Positions 22,264 to 33,569 of a stretch of 64,000 bases of DNA are shown in pieces. The notes under the pieces are model-generated. The model searched no databases, was not told where the DNA came from, and saw only the letters and a program-made list of their open reading frames with translations. The stretch lies in NCBI GenBank assembly GCA_902728285.1, contig CACVBU010000351.1, positions 1,763,642 through 1,827,641 of the forward strand, in the 5' to 3' direction. Origin of the DNA: Clytia hemisphaerica (lineage: Eukaryota > Cnidaria > Hydrozoa > Leptothecata > Clytiidae). Position 1 is the stretch's first letter; every line of letters begins with the position of its first letter. A program made the translations under genes and the position numbers.

Positions 22264-23171
22264 CGTTTTTCAGTTTTAATGTCTGTTTTTAAATTTCTGC
22301 TGATATAATCACCTATGACGTTGTCTTTTCCTTCAATGTAACGAATAATAATTCCTATGTTCTCAATATATTCTATCCAGCGGTATCTTTTATTTACAAT
22401 ATCACGAAACGTGGATAGATAGGTCAGCGGTTTATGGTCGGTATAAACAATAACAATTTGATCTGTTATGTAAAATTCGCTCTTTTTAACTGAATAATAG
22501 AGCCCCAAAAGTTCTTTGTCGGTAGTACAATAGTTCATTTCACAAATAGATAAAGAACGACCTCCGTATAAAATTGGACAAAAGGTTCCTTCGTTCTCTT
22601 GTGTCAGGGTAAACCCCACAGCCACATTTGAAGCATCTGTAAACAAAACGAATGGCTTTGTATAATCTGGGTGGAGCAAAAGAACATTTTCAGATAAAAG
22701 TCTTTTGATCTCATTGAAACTTGTAGCGTGTTTTTCTGTCCATTGAAAACGAGTTCCTTTTTTCAATAGTGAAAATAAATCTGCAGCATAATGGGAAAAA
22801 TCTGGAATGAATTTCCTGAAGAAAGCAACCATCCCCAGAAAAGAACGGAGTTCATTTAAATTTTCCGGTGTTTTGATGTTCACAATTTCCTCAATTTTTG
22901 TTTTCTCAGCACGAATTCCGTTCTGGTTAACTACATGTCCCAAAAATATCACTTCACTTTTAAAAAATTGACTTTTTCGAAAGTTTATGTGTAAACCGTA
23001 CTTTGCAAATAATTCAGTAATCTTTCGAATATGCTCAAAGTGATCTTCTTTCGTTTTTGAAAAGATCAAGCCATCGTCGAAAAACATACGAGCGAATTCG
23101 TAACAATCTTTCAAAACTTCAGATAGATTTGCAGAAAGGGTAAAGGCTGCGCCAGTCAAACCGAAAGGCAT
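22113..23171 (-). CDS. Reverse transcriptase (C-terminal part) and RNase H
   Basis: The 352-residue frame begins at the conserved MPFGLT block; upstream RT motifs are hidden in the run of N. The polymerase active site reads FFDD (residues 30-33), a variant of the usual YxDD. Thumb motifs FLGHVV and LRSFLGMVAFFRKFI follow. RNase H has D179 (LFTDAS), E220 (CTTDKELLGL) and D245 (VYTDHKPL), all catalytic positions kept. After about residue 300 the frame runs out of phase with the integrase frame because of a single-base shift at 22266-22270. The listed ATG is internal to the polyprotein. Confidence 0.9.
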   Translation of the reverse strand: MPFGLTGAAFTLSANLSEVLKDCYEFARMFFDDGLIFSKTKEDHFEHIRKITELFAKYGLHINFRKSQFFKSEVIFLGHVVNQNGIRAEKTKIEEIVNIKTPENLNELRSFLGMVAFFRKFIPDFSHYAADLFSLLKKGTRFQWTEKHATSFNEIKRLLSENVLLLHPDYTKPFVLFTDASNVAVGFTLTQENEGTFCPILYGGRSLSICEMNYCTTDKELLGLYYSVKKSEFYITDQIVIVYTDHKPLTYLSTFRDIVNKRYRWIEYIENIGIIIRYIEGKDNVIGDYISRNLKTDIKTEKRWRPSVNTVNLLTLINIHSLPSNVTTPRFVPFLIILREKKLRFHWFINVI

Positions 23172-23203
23172 AACTATCCATTGAAATTTTCCCTGCGGTG
23201 AAT

Positions 23204-23921
23204 NNNNNNNNNNNNNNNNNNNNNNNNNNNNNNNNNNNNNNNNNNNNNNNNNNNNNNNNNNNNNNNNNNNNNNNNNNNNNNNNNNNNNNNNNNNNNNNNN
23301 NNNNNNNNNNNNNNNNNNNNNNNNNNNNNNNNNNNNNNNNNNNNNNNNNNNNNNNNNNNNNNNNNNNNNNNNNNNNNNNNNNNNNNNNNNNNNNNNNNNN
23401 NNNNNNNNNNNNNNNNNNNNNNNNNNNNNNNNNNNNNNNNNNNNNNNNNNNNNNNNNNNNNNNNNNNNNNNNNNNNNNNNNNNNNNNNNNNNNNNNNNNN
23501 NNNNNNNNNNNNNNNNNNNNNNNNNNNNNNNNNNNNNNNNNNNNNNNNNNNNNNNNNNNNNNNNNNNNNNNNNNNNNNNNNNNNNNNNNNNNNNNNNNNN
23601 NNNNNNNNNNNNNNNNNNNNNNNNNNNNNNNNNNNNNNNNNNNNNNNNNNNNNNNNNNNNNNNNNNNNNNNNNNNNNNNNNNNNNNNNNNNNNNNNNNNN
23701 NNNNNNNNNNNNNNNNNNNNNNNNNNNNNNNNNNNNNNNNNNNNNNNNNNNNNNNNNNNNNNNNNNNNNNNNNNNNNNNNNNNNNNNNNNNNNNNNNNNN
23801 NNNNNNNNNNNNNNNNNNNNNNNNNNNNNNNNNNNNNNNNNNNNNNNNNNNNNNNNNNNNNNNNNNNNNNNNNNNNNNNNNNNNNNNNNNNNNNNNNNNN
23901 NNNNNNNNNNNNNNNNNNNNN
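23204..23921. other. Assembly gap (718 N)
   Basis: A run of N lies inside the retrotransposon and hides the protease and the N-terminal half of reverse transcriptase. The reading frames of N running across it are artefacts. Confidence 1.
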
Positions 23922-24217
23922 AGTGTAGAGTTTTTCAATGTCTCTTTCACATTTCTAATTCTCCTCCGTCTGGCACCATAAATATTTGATCACGTTAGAT
24001 GAAATGAGATGGTTTCATACTCAATGTGTATTGTCTATGTCTATTACTGTCACTTGATGGGAACGATAGATTCAAATAAGTAATACCATAAATGAACGGT
24101 GTGCCGTCGACTGCGGGTACCTGAGCGTTCGACTTTTGGAGTGGTGGTTTATTTGGTACTTCTCGAAGTCTTGTCGTTCATGATTGGTGACCTGTTGAAC
24201 CCGTACCGTACAAAAAG

Positions 24218-24694
24218 TCAACGTCTTTCCACAGTTTTATCTTGATAATAGTACGCGGAGCAGGCTTGGACATCATCTCTACGCCCCTGTCTCAGATTTG
24301 TTTTCTGGGCAGAATTTCGAAATATTGCCCAGTTCTGACAATTAACACTTTTTTTCTTGAAGCAACGTGCAGCATCGTGTCCTTTCTTGGACAAACGGAC
24401 ATGTAGGTTTTTGAGTTTTTTGGTTTGTTGCCCATATTGCGATTTAGTGCAAAGAGTCATTACATTTTCTCTAGCTTATCTACGCGGTCTCACATTGTAG
24501 TTGGTAGCAGTGTCCTGTCTGGGGCGATGGTGAATAGTACTGATTCCATAAAATCGAGTTTTCAAACTTCTATCAATGTTCCAGTCCTGTGGAATTCGTA
24601 ACTGGAAAATTTGGCTTCTTTTCGATAGGAATCCTCCAGAGTTATTGACCACGTGGTTGGGCAAGCGCGTTTTGCTGGTGTCTGCATCTGACAA
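24218..24694 (-). pseudogene. Broken gag, C-terminal half with zinc-knuckle remnant
   Basis: Two short minus-strand frames (24694-24476 and 24460-24218) lie between the primer-binding site and pol, where gag belongs. The second contains SKKGHDAARCFKKK, the second half of a CCHC nucleic-acid-binding knuckle; the first two Cys appear only in another frame, so bases are missing or added. The stretch from 24700 to 25236 has no long frame. Gag is thus damaged although the LTRs are identical. Confidence 0.55.
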
Positions 24695-25236
24695 CCCGTA
24701 TAATCTCGTATAACAGCGTAAATCGTGGACAACGTGTTACCTTTAAGTTTTCTTCCAAACTAATCCCCGAAGTTTGGTTTCTAAGGTTCTCTTGTTAATC
24801 GTCCCTGCAAACTTTCTTTTAACGCATCTTTTACGTTGCATACGTGAGGTTGTTATCGGCTAAGATCTGTTCGGCCGAGTGAAATGCGACGACGGATCGG
24901 TCAGCACATAAAGTCTTTGTATCATTCTTGCCCGTTGCACGCAACATGCCTCGAAGCGGAATCCACAACGTAAAAACTAACCTCATTCTCCACAAAATTT
25001 CGGTTATGTTAGGAATTCTCGACCAGCCGCCATACCCAAAATTTCAAATGACATGCAAAATCAAATTGAATCTCAAATCAAAAATGCAAAAAAATATGAA
25101 TTTCTCCAAACAAAAATGAATCGCGATCAATAAAACAACCGATGAGCCTCACAAAACATAAATACAAACATCAAAAAAGATTTCTCAAAAAAAAAATTAA
25201 CCCAAATGTCTCACAAAATACAAAAATATCCAAATT

Positions 25237-25256
25237 CGATTTCGGTGGAAGCTCCA
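25237..25256 (-). promoter_or_regulatory. tRNA primer-binding site
   Basis: Two bases inside the 5' LTR the minus strand reads TGGAGCTTCCACCGAAATCG. Its complement looks like a tRNA 3' end with a T-loop-like TTCGATT and a terminal CCA. I cannot name the tRNA with confidence. Confidence 0.7.
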
Positions 25257-25258
25257 AT

Positions 25259-25368
25259 TGTTGTGTGGAAGGAATTCAAGACCTTCTTCTTATGGTGTAT
25301 TTACAAGACTGAATAATATCTTTCAAATTTCAATAATAAATAGTCTCAGAGGAAAACCCGATACGACA
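25259..25368 (-). repeat. 5' LTR (110 bp)
   Basis: It is identical to 20686-20795. It is unusually short for a Ty3-type LTR. Confidence 0.9.
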
Positions 25369-26450
25369 AAACCAAAGAAAAATTTATATTTTCAAAAATA
25401 TTTTGCAAAACTTTCATATATAAAATATTGGAAAAAAGGTTTAAATATATATAAAATATTGAAAAAAGGTAAAAAATTATAGCATCCATAATTTTTGAAA
25501 TACATGTCAAAAAGTAAAAAACTTTCAAAACAGGGAAACAATTTCATAATTTCATAATTTCAAACATACACTTTTTTAATATAAGAACAATTTTATCAGA
25601 ACAACGAGGCTCAAAACTCGCCAAAAAAAAAGAACAATGTCGAACAATGCTGAGCCTGAAAACTACTCAATTTCAAGCGGTCCAAGTATAAAAAATTGGG
25701 TTCTAAAAATACCCACTAACATCTATTAATAAGAACATGAAGAGGCCTCCAAGTGCAAAAAAAATAAGAACAGTCGAGGTTCGCAAATTTTCTGGTTCTT
25801 TATAAAAAAAGGTAAGCAAAAGAAGAAAAAAAAATCTCATCTCCATATACTGGGAAACATTTTCATAATCTAAGAACGTCAACGGAAAAATTCCCCTAGC
25901 AGAAGGGATTTTATAATTTTCAAAAGCATGCTGCAAAAGCAAAAAATGTCACATCATTCAGCATAATTTCCAAAAAGAAAAAAAGTCTTCATGCCAGGAT
26001 ATTGCTTGAAAAAATTTTCAATTGAGGCGAAATTGTAGCGTTTCTGGAAACCAACCGGATGAAAAATAATAATTTTCTGATCTGGCCGCAGACTATGGGT
26101 TCATCTATATAGTTCATTCTAAAAAAAATCAAGTTGGAGCATTTTTAAGCTATCAAAGTAGTTTGGTTAGATATTCCCACTTGTAAATCAAGAATTGTTT
26201 GTTAGTTAGTAGTTTTTAATTACCCAATCATCTCATTTTTCTAAACAATTTTTTTACTTTTACATACAGTACGCAGATTTTTCTCTTGTACATTTGAACA
26301 AGTGCAGAAGCACGAAACTTTAAGTTATGTACTTTTATTGAAAGAAAACTTTTAAATTTTAGTTAGCAGTTAATACATTAGTATATTCAGGGCTTACTTC
26401 ATACTGTTTGTACATAAAAGTTATCTTTAAAGTTCTATTTCAATAGACCT
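25369..26450. other. No gene seen
   Basis: Very AT-rich sequence with A- and T-runs. It has no supported exon or repeat. Confidence 0.4.
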
Positions 26451-26618
26451 TTTTTCAAAGAGGCCACCCTGTTGAATAATTATGTAGTCCAGCAGAAAAA
26501 ACAATGATAAAACCATGCATAATTATTACAATATGCATGATACTGTAATTATGCATGGCTCTATCATTGTTTATGGCTGGACTACATAATTATTCAACAG
26601 GACATCCTCTTTGAAAAA
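26451..26618. repeat. 168-bp foldback element (long hairpin)
   Basis: Perfect 26-base arms (26468-26493 against 26576-26601) are flanked by 13-base outer arms (TTTTTCAAAGAGG against CCTCTTTGAAAAA). Inside are CCATGCATAATTA / TAATTATGCATGG arms, so most of the element is one stem. It has no coding capacity and is MITE-like. Confidence 0.9.
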
Positions 26619-26679
26619 TTCCGAAAACACTACATTTTTTTAGTATTGCCTGACAGCAAAACTTATTCTACATTTTTTT

Positions 26680-26965
26680 AAATGCATGCGGAAGAAAATG
26701 TTAAGTTCACAACAAAAGTTTTCCACATTTTAAACGCACAGGGAAGAAAATGTCCAAATTCACAGCAAAAATTTCCACGTTTTAAAAGCACGTGGAAGAA
26801 AAAAATGGTCCAGATTCCACAGCAAAAAGTTCCACGTTTTAAAAAACGCCACTTGGAAGAAATGCCAAATTCACAACCAAAAGTTTTCCACGTTTCAAAC
26901 GCATGTGGAAGAAAATATCCAAATTCACAACCTAAGGTTTCCACGTAGCATTTTAAAAACGCCAA
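26680..26965 (+). repeat. About 55-65-bp tandem repeat, 5 copies
   Basis: The phrase GGAAGAAAATGTCCAAATTC followed by ACAGCAAAARTTTCCACGTT and a TTTTAAA...CGCA linker is repeated about five times with divergence. Open frames on both strands follow from the repetition. Confidence 0.75.
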
Positions 26966-27216
26966 GGGAAATTCAATCATCAATCAGTAAATTTTACTCC
27001 AGGTTTAAATTTTTACATTAAAGCTAACCAGTTCATATCCAACCAGAACAATTTCCTTGGGTACCGCATCTCTATCTAGACTACCATCTGACCATCATAA
27101 AGTGAGTTCAAACTTTTTTGATGTTGCAAGTATTTATATACCCTGGATATCCGAGCTCAAAATTTAAGAAAAAACAAAATTTACCTCAACATACAAAGTT
27201 CTTAAATTATAGAGCT

Positions 27217-27599
27217 TGGTCTCCCTAGAGAATGAAAGTGAAAACCCATGTTTCCTAGCCAACCCAGGGCAGCAAAACAGAAATTAATAAAAAGCAGTCT
27301 TACAAGATCTAAAACTATTAAAAACATCCAAAGATTACACCAAAGTCCATAAAAAAGTTTGCATGCATTATCATGACCAACCATGTTTTCTTGGAAAATG
27401 AACTTGCCTCTGTTTTCTTCTTTTTCATGTTTTCGTGTAACAGAAAGCCCTATCTTCACTAGCAGCTGGAGGACTATCCTATTTTTGCTTTAGAATTGCT
27501 CAACACCGTGTAGATTGGCCCTTACGGTTTTAGCGAAGTGAGCGCAAGCAAGCGGACTGCATTCTCTTAAAGAGAATGCAAATCGCTCTAGGGAGACCA
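27217..27599. repeat. Inverted-repeat element, ends TGGTCTCCCTAGAG
   Basis: TGGTCTCCCTAGAG at 27217-27230 and its reverse complement at 27586-27599 bound about 380 bp. Near the right end lies a hairpin GCATTCTCTTAAAGAGAATGC (27559-27579). Another inverted pair (CCAGGCTGTAAAT / ATTTACAGCCTGG, about 27597-27660) overlaps the edge, suggesting nested small elements. Confidence 0.5.
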
Positions 27600-27699
27600 G
27601 GCTGTAAATCAGAACATAAAATATCTAAAACTAGACTGTGAAATAATTTACAGCCTGGATATCCAGGCTAGTTTGATGTTTCATGCATCTCTCATGCCA

Positions 27700-28926
27700 A
27701 ACCAAACGAAACATCAAATCCAGGAATGAATAATAAGAAAACTTCATCATCAACAATTTCTTGTAACAATCACACAAAAATCATGATCCAATTCAACTCA
27801 TTAAAGCATAAAAAGCAAAGAAAAATTTCCAGGAGAGGGGAACGGATATCCTATTTGGGGAAACAGATCAAAATTTTAATTCTGAAAATTGTGGAAACAG
27901 ATCAAATTTTCTAGGAAAGATACTTTGAGATTAAAGATCTTCATTTCTAGGAATAAGATTTTTGAAATATTCGGCCAACAGATCAAATTTTCCAGGAAGG
28001 CTATGTCTGGGAAACAGATATTTAAAAAAAGGTCCTCGTTGGATGCTTTCGGCAACCAGTTGTTTATTTTTGCCGCCATCTTTGTTTTGACTGTTAGAAA
28101 GCAGTATGGTCCGATCAACAATACGCTTCCGAACCAGGCGACGTGTCCCGATCGAGAAGGATACTTATATTTTCCCCCGACGTTTCTCGAAGAAATGACG
28201 TCTTCATCCTCGTAAAAAAACACCCTACTGTTTATCACGCCGGAGCTCGATTTACAAAGAGATTTGGAAAAAATCCATTACGTAATGCTTCCAACAGACA
28301 GTCGGGTGCAGGTGACAATTCTCCATATTGGGACTTAAGACAGTTGCACACGACGACGAAAGTCTGAATGGAAACGAGGCTAAAAAAGCTGAAAAATCGA
28401 TTTTATCACCCCGCATATCAGCTTTTTTTTCCCGCGCTTTTGCCAAAAGAATCGCACTCGCTCGCTGCGCTCGCTCGTGCGTAATAAATTAATCGTAATG
28501 ACAAAGAAAAAAGAGGGAGAGCTTAAAATACAATTTTTTGAACACGCACATAAAACTTTCTACTCATAGTTCTGTTTCGACTCGATACTTTAATTAGGGA
28601 CACCCTGTACAAAATAGAACCATTGAATGCTAAAAACATTTTATAGAATATAAAGGCAGTAGGTATCAGTTTTTTTTGGAACATGAGTACTTCATAGAAC
28701 TTATTACTAATTCCAAATAAAATCAAAGCAACATTAGGTTAGAAAATAGATCTTTAAGAATCTTCGCAGATTGTGTATTTGATATTCTGATTAAAAGAAT
28801 TCTTGCTTAAAAACCTGTAGATCTCTCATTTTTTCATTAAGACTGATTTCTTCCTAAATTTGCCTAGTCAATAACACAAGTGTCGATAAAATAAAAATTT
28901 CTAACATAATAAAAACCTTTCTTTTT
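27700..28926. other. No gene; short repeats
   Basis: The phrase GAAACAGATCAAA(A)TTTT recurs three or four times between 27860 and 28020. A GC-rich CTCGCTCGCTGCGCTCGCTCG block lies at about 28457. The ORFs on both strands at 27876-28238 overlap each other and have no recognisable content. Confidence 0.4.
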
Positions 28927-31233
28927 TTACTCGTCATTATCATCATCCTCCAATTGCCATTGTGATGGAGTATAGTTCTGAATGTACTTGTTGAAGTTGT
29001 TTGTTAACTGTGTGAATGACGAATATTGTCGTGGTATATAAAGTACGCCAAAGCATGTCTGAGATCCTGGTTTAAGATAATCTACCGGTAGATTACAAAA
29101 AATGACTTTTATTTTGGAATTTGTCATCATCGAAGCTGACGCTGTTATGAATCGAAGCAATTGGGATAACTCATTTTCATTGCATGCAGATATATAACGA
29201 TGGAGCCACGTGATGATACGTTGCTCATGATTAGACTCTGCATTGACAAGTAGATGTATTGCTTCGCTGGTTGGTTTGCTTCGTACATAGATTTCTTCCA
29301 ATAACAAAGAGGACAAGTTTAAAAAAAAGACATGCCCCTTACAATTGACTGCAGTTGAAAGCAGGGTGCTTGCACCAATGCAACATGGGCTGCTTCTTGA
29401 CACAGCCTTGTTAGGTTTGCTTCCTTGGGGCTTTCAAAAATGTTAAATTCTGAAAGAATTCTGATGGCAGTAGTCGTATGTAAGGCTGATTTCTCATTGA
29501 AATCAGACAAAGTTATTTCTTCCCGTTCTGGTAGGAAATTAAAAAACGACTCCAGCAACTCTGTGTTTACAGTACCAAAGAGATAATACTTCATGGTTGC
29601 TCTGGATAGCATGATTGGAAACATTTGAAACAAAATGAACGAGTGTGTTATTATTCGACCAATGACTTCTGCATCTTTTAGTCGGCTATGTGGGACAATC
29701 TCTCTGCTCCCTTCGAAGCGATTTTTCAATTCATCAAAGAAGCAGGAAAAAGCATCCTTCGCAACTCTACCTCCACTTGCTTTTTTATTCTCTAATTTGA
29801 GGACCAATCGTTGGTACAAATCTGGTTTTTCCTCTGAATAAAGTTTGATAAAGCTGTTATATATGTCATCTCGAATTAAAGTGCCACTGAATGAATCATC
29901 AATTAGTTCTTGTAATGCTTCCTTTCGTTTCTCTTCGAAACCATCTTTTAATTGAAGGGGGTTTTTGTTGGTTGGTGAGCTGCCAAAATTTAAAGGGTCT
30001 CGGCCAGTAGGCAAACTTGCACGATTTAAAGGGGGGTCCTGACCAGTAGGTAGACTTCCACGGTTTGAAAGAGGGGCCTGGACAGTAGGTAAACTTGCTT
30101 GATTTGTAGGGGGGGTCCTGTAAGGTACCAAAACCTCTAAATGCTACAGTGCCAGTAGGCGACATCAAGATTTCATGATCAACTTCATTCATGTTGTAAA
30201 CACCTGTCTCAATCTTTAATGAAGGAGGAACAATTCGTCTTTCTGCGTTGTACAGGTTGAAGTGTTCTGGCCTGAGAGACAAACTTCCTATCCAGTCATA
30301 CACAGCGGTCATAGATGAATCTGGCTTAAAGAATCTGGCTTGTATTTTCAGAGTTGGGTGACGGACTGCCACTACAATATGTTCGTCTTCCAATGAAAGT
30401 TCTGAAGGAACTCTTGATAGCCTTGATTGTCTTAATTGCTCGAGCCGTTCTTCTTCTCGGAGAAGTACTTGTTGTTCCTCTATTCTGATTCTTTCATTAC
30501 GAAATTCCAGTTCTTCTTCGTAACGTAGAGCCTCTTCAGCTTCTTTTTCCTTTCTTTGATCAATCAAAAGTGCCTCATCATATGCTTTATTTTGCTCTTC
30601 AATCAGTGCCCTCCTTGCATTTAGATCTGAATTGTTCATTGCTCTGTTTGGTGTGGTGTTTGGCAAAGTACTTGATTGTGATGTATCTGCCAGGACTTCA
30701 GGAGCTTCAAGCGATCTTCTGGATTCAGGTATGTAATGATGTGACGGTGGTGTTGCTATTGGAAGGCTTGCAGAAAATATCTTAGGTTTTGTCTGAAAAA
30801 ATATGCGAGTTCTTGCCATTTTATGTAGGTCCAGATATCCACCAAAGGTATAAGGGCTATCATGATAAATGTCCGGGATAGGATCATCCTTATAATCTGC
30901 GATGATCATGTGACATTCATTAGGAAAATGTTCTTTTCTTCCCCCAGTCCAGAAAATTCTAACACAATAATTGAAAAGTTCTTGTTTGGTGGTGTCTTGA
31001 CTAAATTTTTCACTTCTTGATCCACCTCCCTTTTCAGCCTTTACGATAGCAAATTTATTTTTCTGTCTGTCGAAATGTTCCCAACTTAGGTGCAATCTCT
31101 TTGAAGAGGTTTTAGGCGATTCTTCTTGCTTTGATTGACGTTTTGTTGTTTTGAAGGTAGCTTTTAAGTTCATACTTCCTTTCATTATTGTCAGCTTTAG
31201 AACAAAAAACTCGAATTCTGATGATGTCACCAT
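28927..31233 (-). CDS. UBX domain plus HECT-type E3 ubiquitin ligase-like protein
   Basis: It likely transfers ubiquitin through its HECT domain and may bind p97/VCP through UBX; both are inferred from family knowledge. In the first frame (31233-29899): a conserved-looking N-terminal domain (residues 45-150), a charged coiled coil (205-272, EEQNKAYDE...LREEERLEQLR) and a UBX-like domain (285-360, VRHPTLKIQARFFKPDSS, VYDWIGSL). Then comes a linker of short Pro-rich repeats (SLPTGQDPPLNR). The HECT N-lobe follows in the next frame (30131-29319). The C-lobe lies in the third frame (29403-28927), with the catalytic Cys in PGSQTCFGVLYIP (codon 29053-29055). The two frame changes fall in a G7 run (30109-30115) and an A8 run (29321-29328). 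No introns are seen. It resembles G2E3-like genes that are multicopy in cnidarians. It could be intact apart from consensus errors, or a retrocopy. Confidence 0.8.
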
Positions 31234-32357
31234 CTGCTGTTAGTCCATTCTTTTTTAAAATTTAATCTGTTGCGTGTAAAATGGCTTCAATGTCAAGTTG
31301 TATAGAATAAAAAAGGATGCTACAAAAAGGAGTTGAATATAATAAAAAAAAATTAATTAATTAATTTCTATAATTTCGGCAAAGTTTTCGAAATTTACCA
31401 AAAATTTGAGCAGTTACTACACAAAATTGACATAAAAACTAGTACAGTACAGTAGTACAGTAGCATCTCTCCGTCTTGAACACACTAAGAACTTCTAAAA
31501 AAAAAGCTATACAAAAGACAGTTTTTGGCTAATTTTGAGTGCAGGGTTATTTGAAATCTAAAAAGTGTCTTACAGCAGCTACAAATCTTCATAGAACAGA
31601 TTTTTGCCAGAGAGAGAGTTAAGATATTTGAGAATAGAGGGTAGTCCAGATAGAGAGATTCCATGTATCAATAAGCTGGAAATCACTGGTTGAATGGCTT
31701 GTCACAAAGTAATATCATAATAAAGAAAGTACATTATGTAATAAAGTTTAAAACCTTTTCTTTCTTAAAATTATCAATAACGTGTTCTTCAACGTCCAAT
31801 GTCTCCAAGAAAGAAACAACCTAAAGTAAAAGAATTTAGCTACATAATTGTACCAAAATGTCTAGCATTACTGTATTCATAACAGGGGGGGGTCAAGCAG
31901 TTATTATCTGAACACTATGACACTTAGTACTGTGGTGGTATAGCAACTGAAAATCTTAAAAACAGTCACTCCAAAGTGGAGTAACTGCATGGTTTTTCAC
32001 TTTTTTTGGGTAATATTTTTAAAGAAAAATTGAATGTTTATAAAAAAAATATCTGAAATTTTTCCATTTTTCAAATAAAATTTTTGTCATATTTACAGGA
32101 ATAAAAATAATGAATGCTTAGATTGTAACAAGTGGATTTTATTCCAAAAATTTTGAAAATACGCACATCGTCAAAATTTGAAGATACGCCATGTCCATGA
32201 ACATCGGCAGTTAAAGGGTTAAAAATGAGACAACAATTAAAATTTATTACACAAAAGTCCCAGACAAAAGACTTCAAAAATATTCTTACCTTGGCCAATC
32301 CTTCTGATTCTGATGACATTGTTTGTTATTATAAAGAAAGACTATCTAATCGTCCAG
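31234..32357. other. No gene seen
   Basis: AT-rich flank upstream of the UBX-HECT gene, including an ATTAATTAATTAAT run (about 31350) and CAGTACAGTAGTACAGTAG near 31444. A promoter is expected near here but no clear element stands out. Confidence 0.35.
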
Positions 32358-33235
32358 ATAGTTTTAATCAACTTCTAAAAAATCATGATTCAATTTTATT
32401 TGCCACATCCTCACTTGATAGGAGGAGACACCTCAACTGAGTTACCCTTCTTAGTCTCTTTTATACTGGCACTCAGCCATAGATGCTGAATAATTAAAAG
32501 TTAATTATCTCTTGAATTCTCATGTAGGGAATTGTTTATATTTCATATTTTAAATTTATATATTGAATAACATTTTTTATCACCGTATAGTTTACATACT
32601 AATTCTTTGACTGAATATTCTAATTACCGTAATTACTTAAGCCTATCATTAGATCTGAAAATTCACATTCTCAAGTTTTCACTTCTTGACCAAATTTCTT
32701 GATCCTTTGAGACTACTAAATACCATGCCAGTGATTTTTTAACATTTTAAATTTTATAAACACTTTTCATATTTTTTAGTTTATATGTAGGAAAAATGTA
32801 CATAATTTACCCTTTGGATTAATTTATAGAAATAGAAAATTCATATTTACATGATATCGCAACCAATATGAAAGCAATTGTTTAAAATTTATTTATTATT
32901 TCCCCACCTGGAAATTCAAGAGATAATAAACTTTTTATGTAATTATACAGCCTCTAATGTCAAAGATAGCCAGTACATTGAAAAAAAGGCAACTCAAGGT
33001 ACATTGCCTCCGAAATACAAACTTTTCTGGTCATCAAAATAACCATTCAGAAGTCAAAACATGATTTTAATAAAACGCTAGCTTAATAATGAATTTCAGA
33101 CCAGAAAAGGTCTTCTGTTTCAAGATAACCAAAGTTACCCTCTAGTGATGCAACAGTATAAAGAATAAACTTACAAGTGAGGATGTGGCAAATAAAATAA
33201 AATTATGATTTCTAGAAGTTGATATAACTGCCAGA
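32358..33235. repeat. Widely spaced inverted repeat (arms about 60 bp)
   Basis: The arm around 32358-32415 (CAACTTCTAAAAAATCATGA ... TTTATTTGCCACATCCTCAC) is found inverted at about 33176-33235 with a few differences. The left arm lies in a plus-strand open frame of 72 codons (32225-32440). This may be a foldback element or two inverted fragments of one coding sequence. Confidence 0.5.
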
Positions 33236-33569
33236 GTCATACACAATTTCTATGGGAAAGATAACAACCAAACAGTTTGGAAACCCTTTCAGAATAAATC
33301 CATAAACACAATAGGGAAAGTGAAAAGCTAAAACTTTAAAATGGTGATAACCTTTCAGCGATTTGTTTCTAAGAGACAATGTATATTTTCTGAAAGCTTG
33401 TAAATCTAGCTTTTCAATGAACTAAAAATTCTAAAATAAAAAGTCAGAAAAAATGGTGAAATTGGCTTAAAAAATTACCAAAAATTTAAGAAAAATCTTG
33501 ATGGTTTCTGCAAACTGTTAATACTTTTTTCAATTTAAAGGTTGGATATCAAATGCTTCCTATAAATTG

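Larger units (their letters stand above)
20686..25368 (-). mobile_element. Ty3-type LTR retrotransposon with very short identical LTRs
   Basis: Two identical 110-bp direct repeats with TG...CA ends (20686-20795 and 25259-25368) bound an internal region read on the minus strand. In element order: 5' LTR, tRNA primer-binding site, broken gag, a run of N, reverse transcriptase with RNase H, integrase, polypurine tract, 3' LTR. Pol order RT-RNaseH-INT is that of Ty3/gypsy elements. Identical LTRs imply a recent insertion. No matching 4-6-bp target duplication is visible (left flank CATAC, right flank AAACC). Confidence 0.9.

Noticed and set aside
23174-23989. ORFs of 258 and 263 residues on both strands
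   Set aside because: They are read through the run of N.
27876-28238. Overlapping ORFs of 120 and 108 residues on opposite strands
   Set aside because: No motif, no splice context; short internal repeats explain part of the openness.
28455-28485. Viral-terminal-repeat-like GCTCGCTCGC block
   Set aside because: The block is short, has no adjoining hairpin arms or viral gene, and simple GC-rich repetition explains it.
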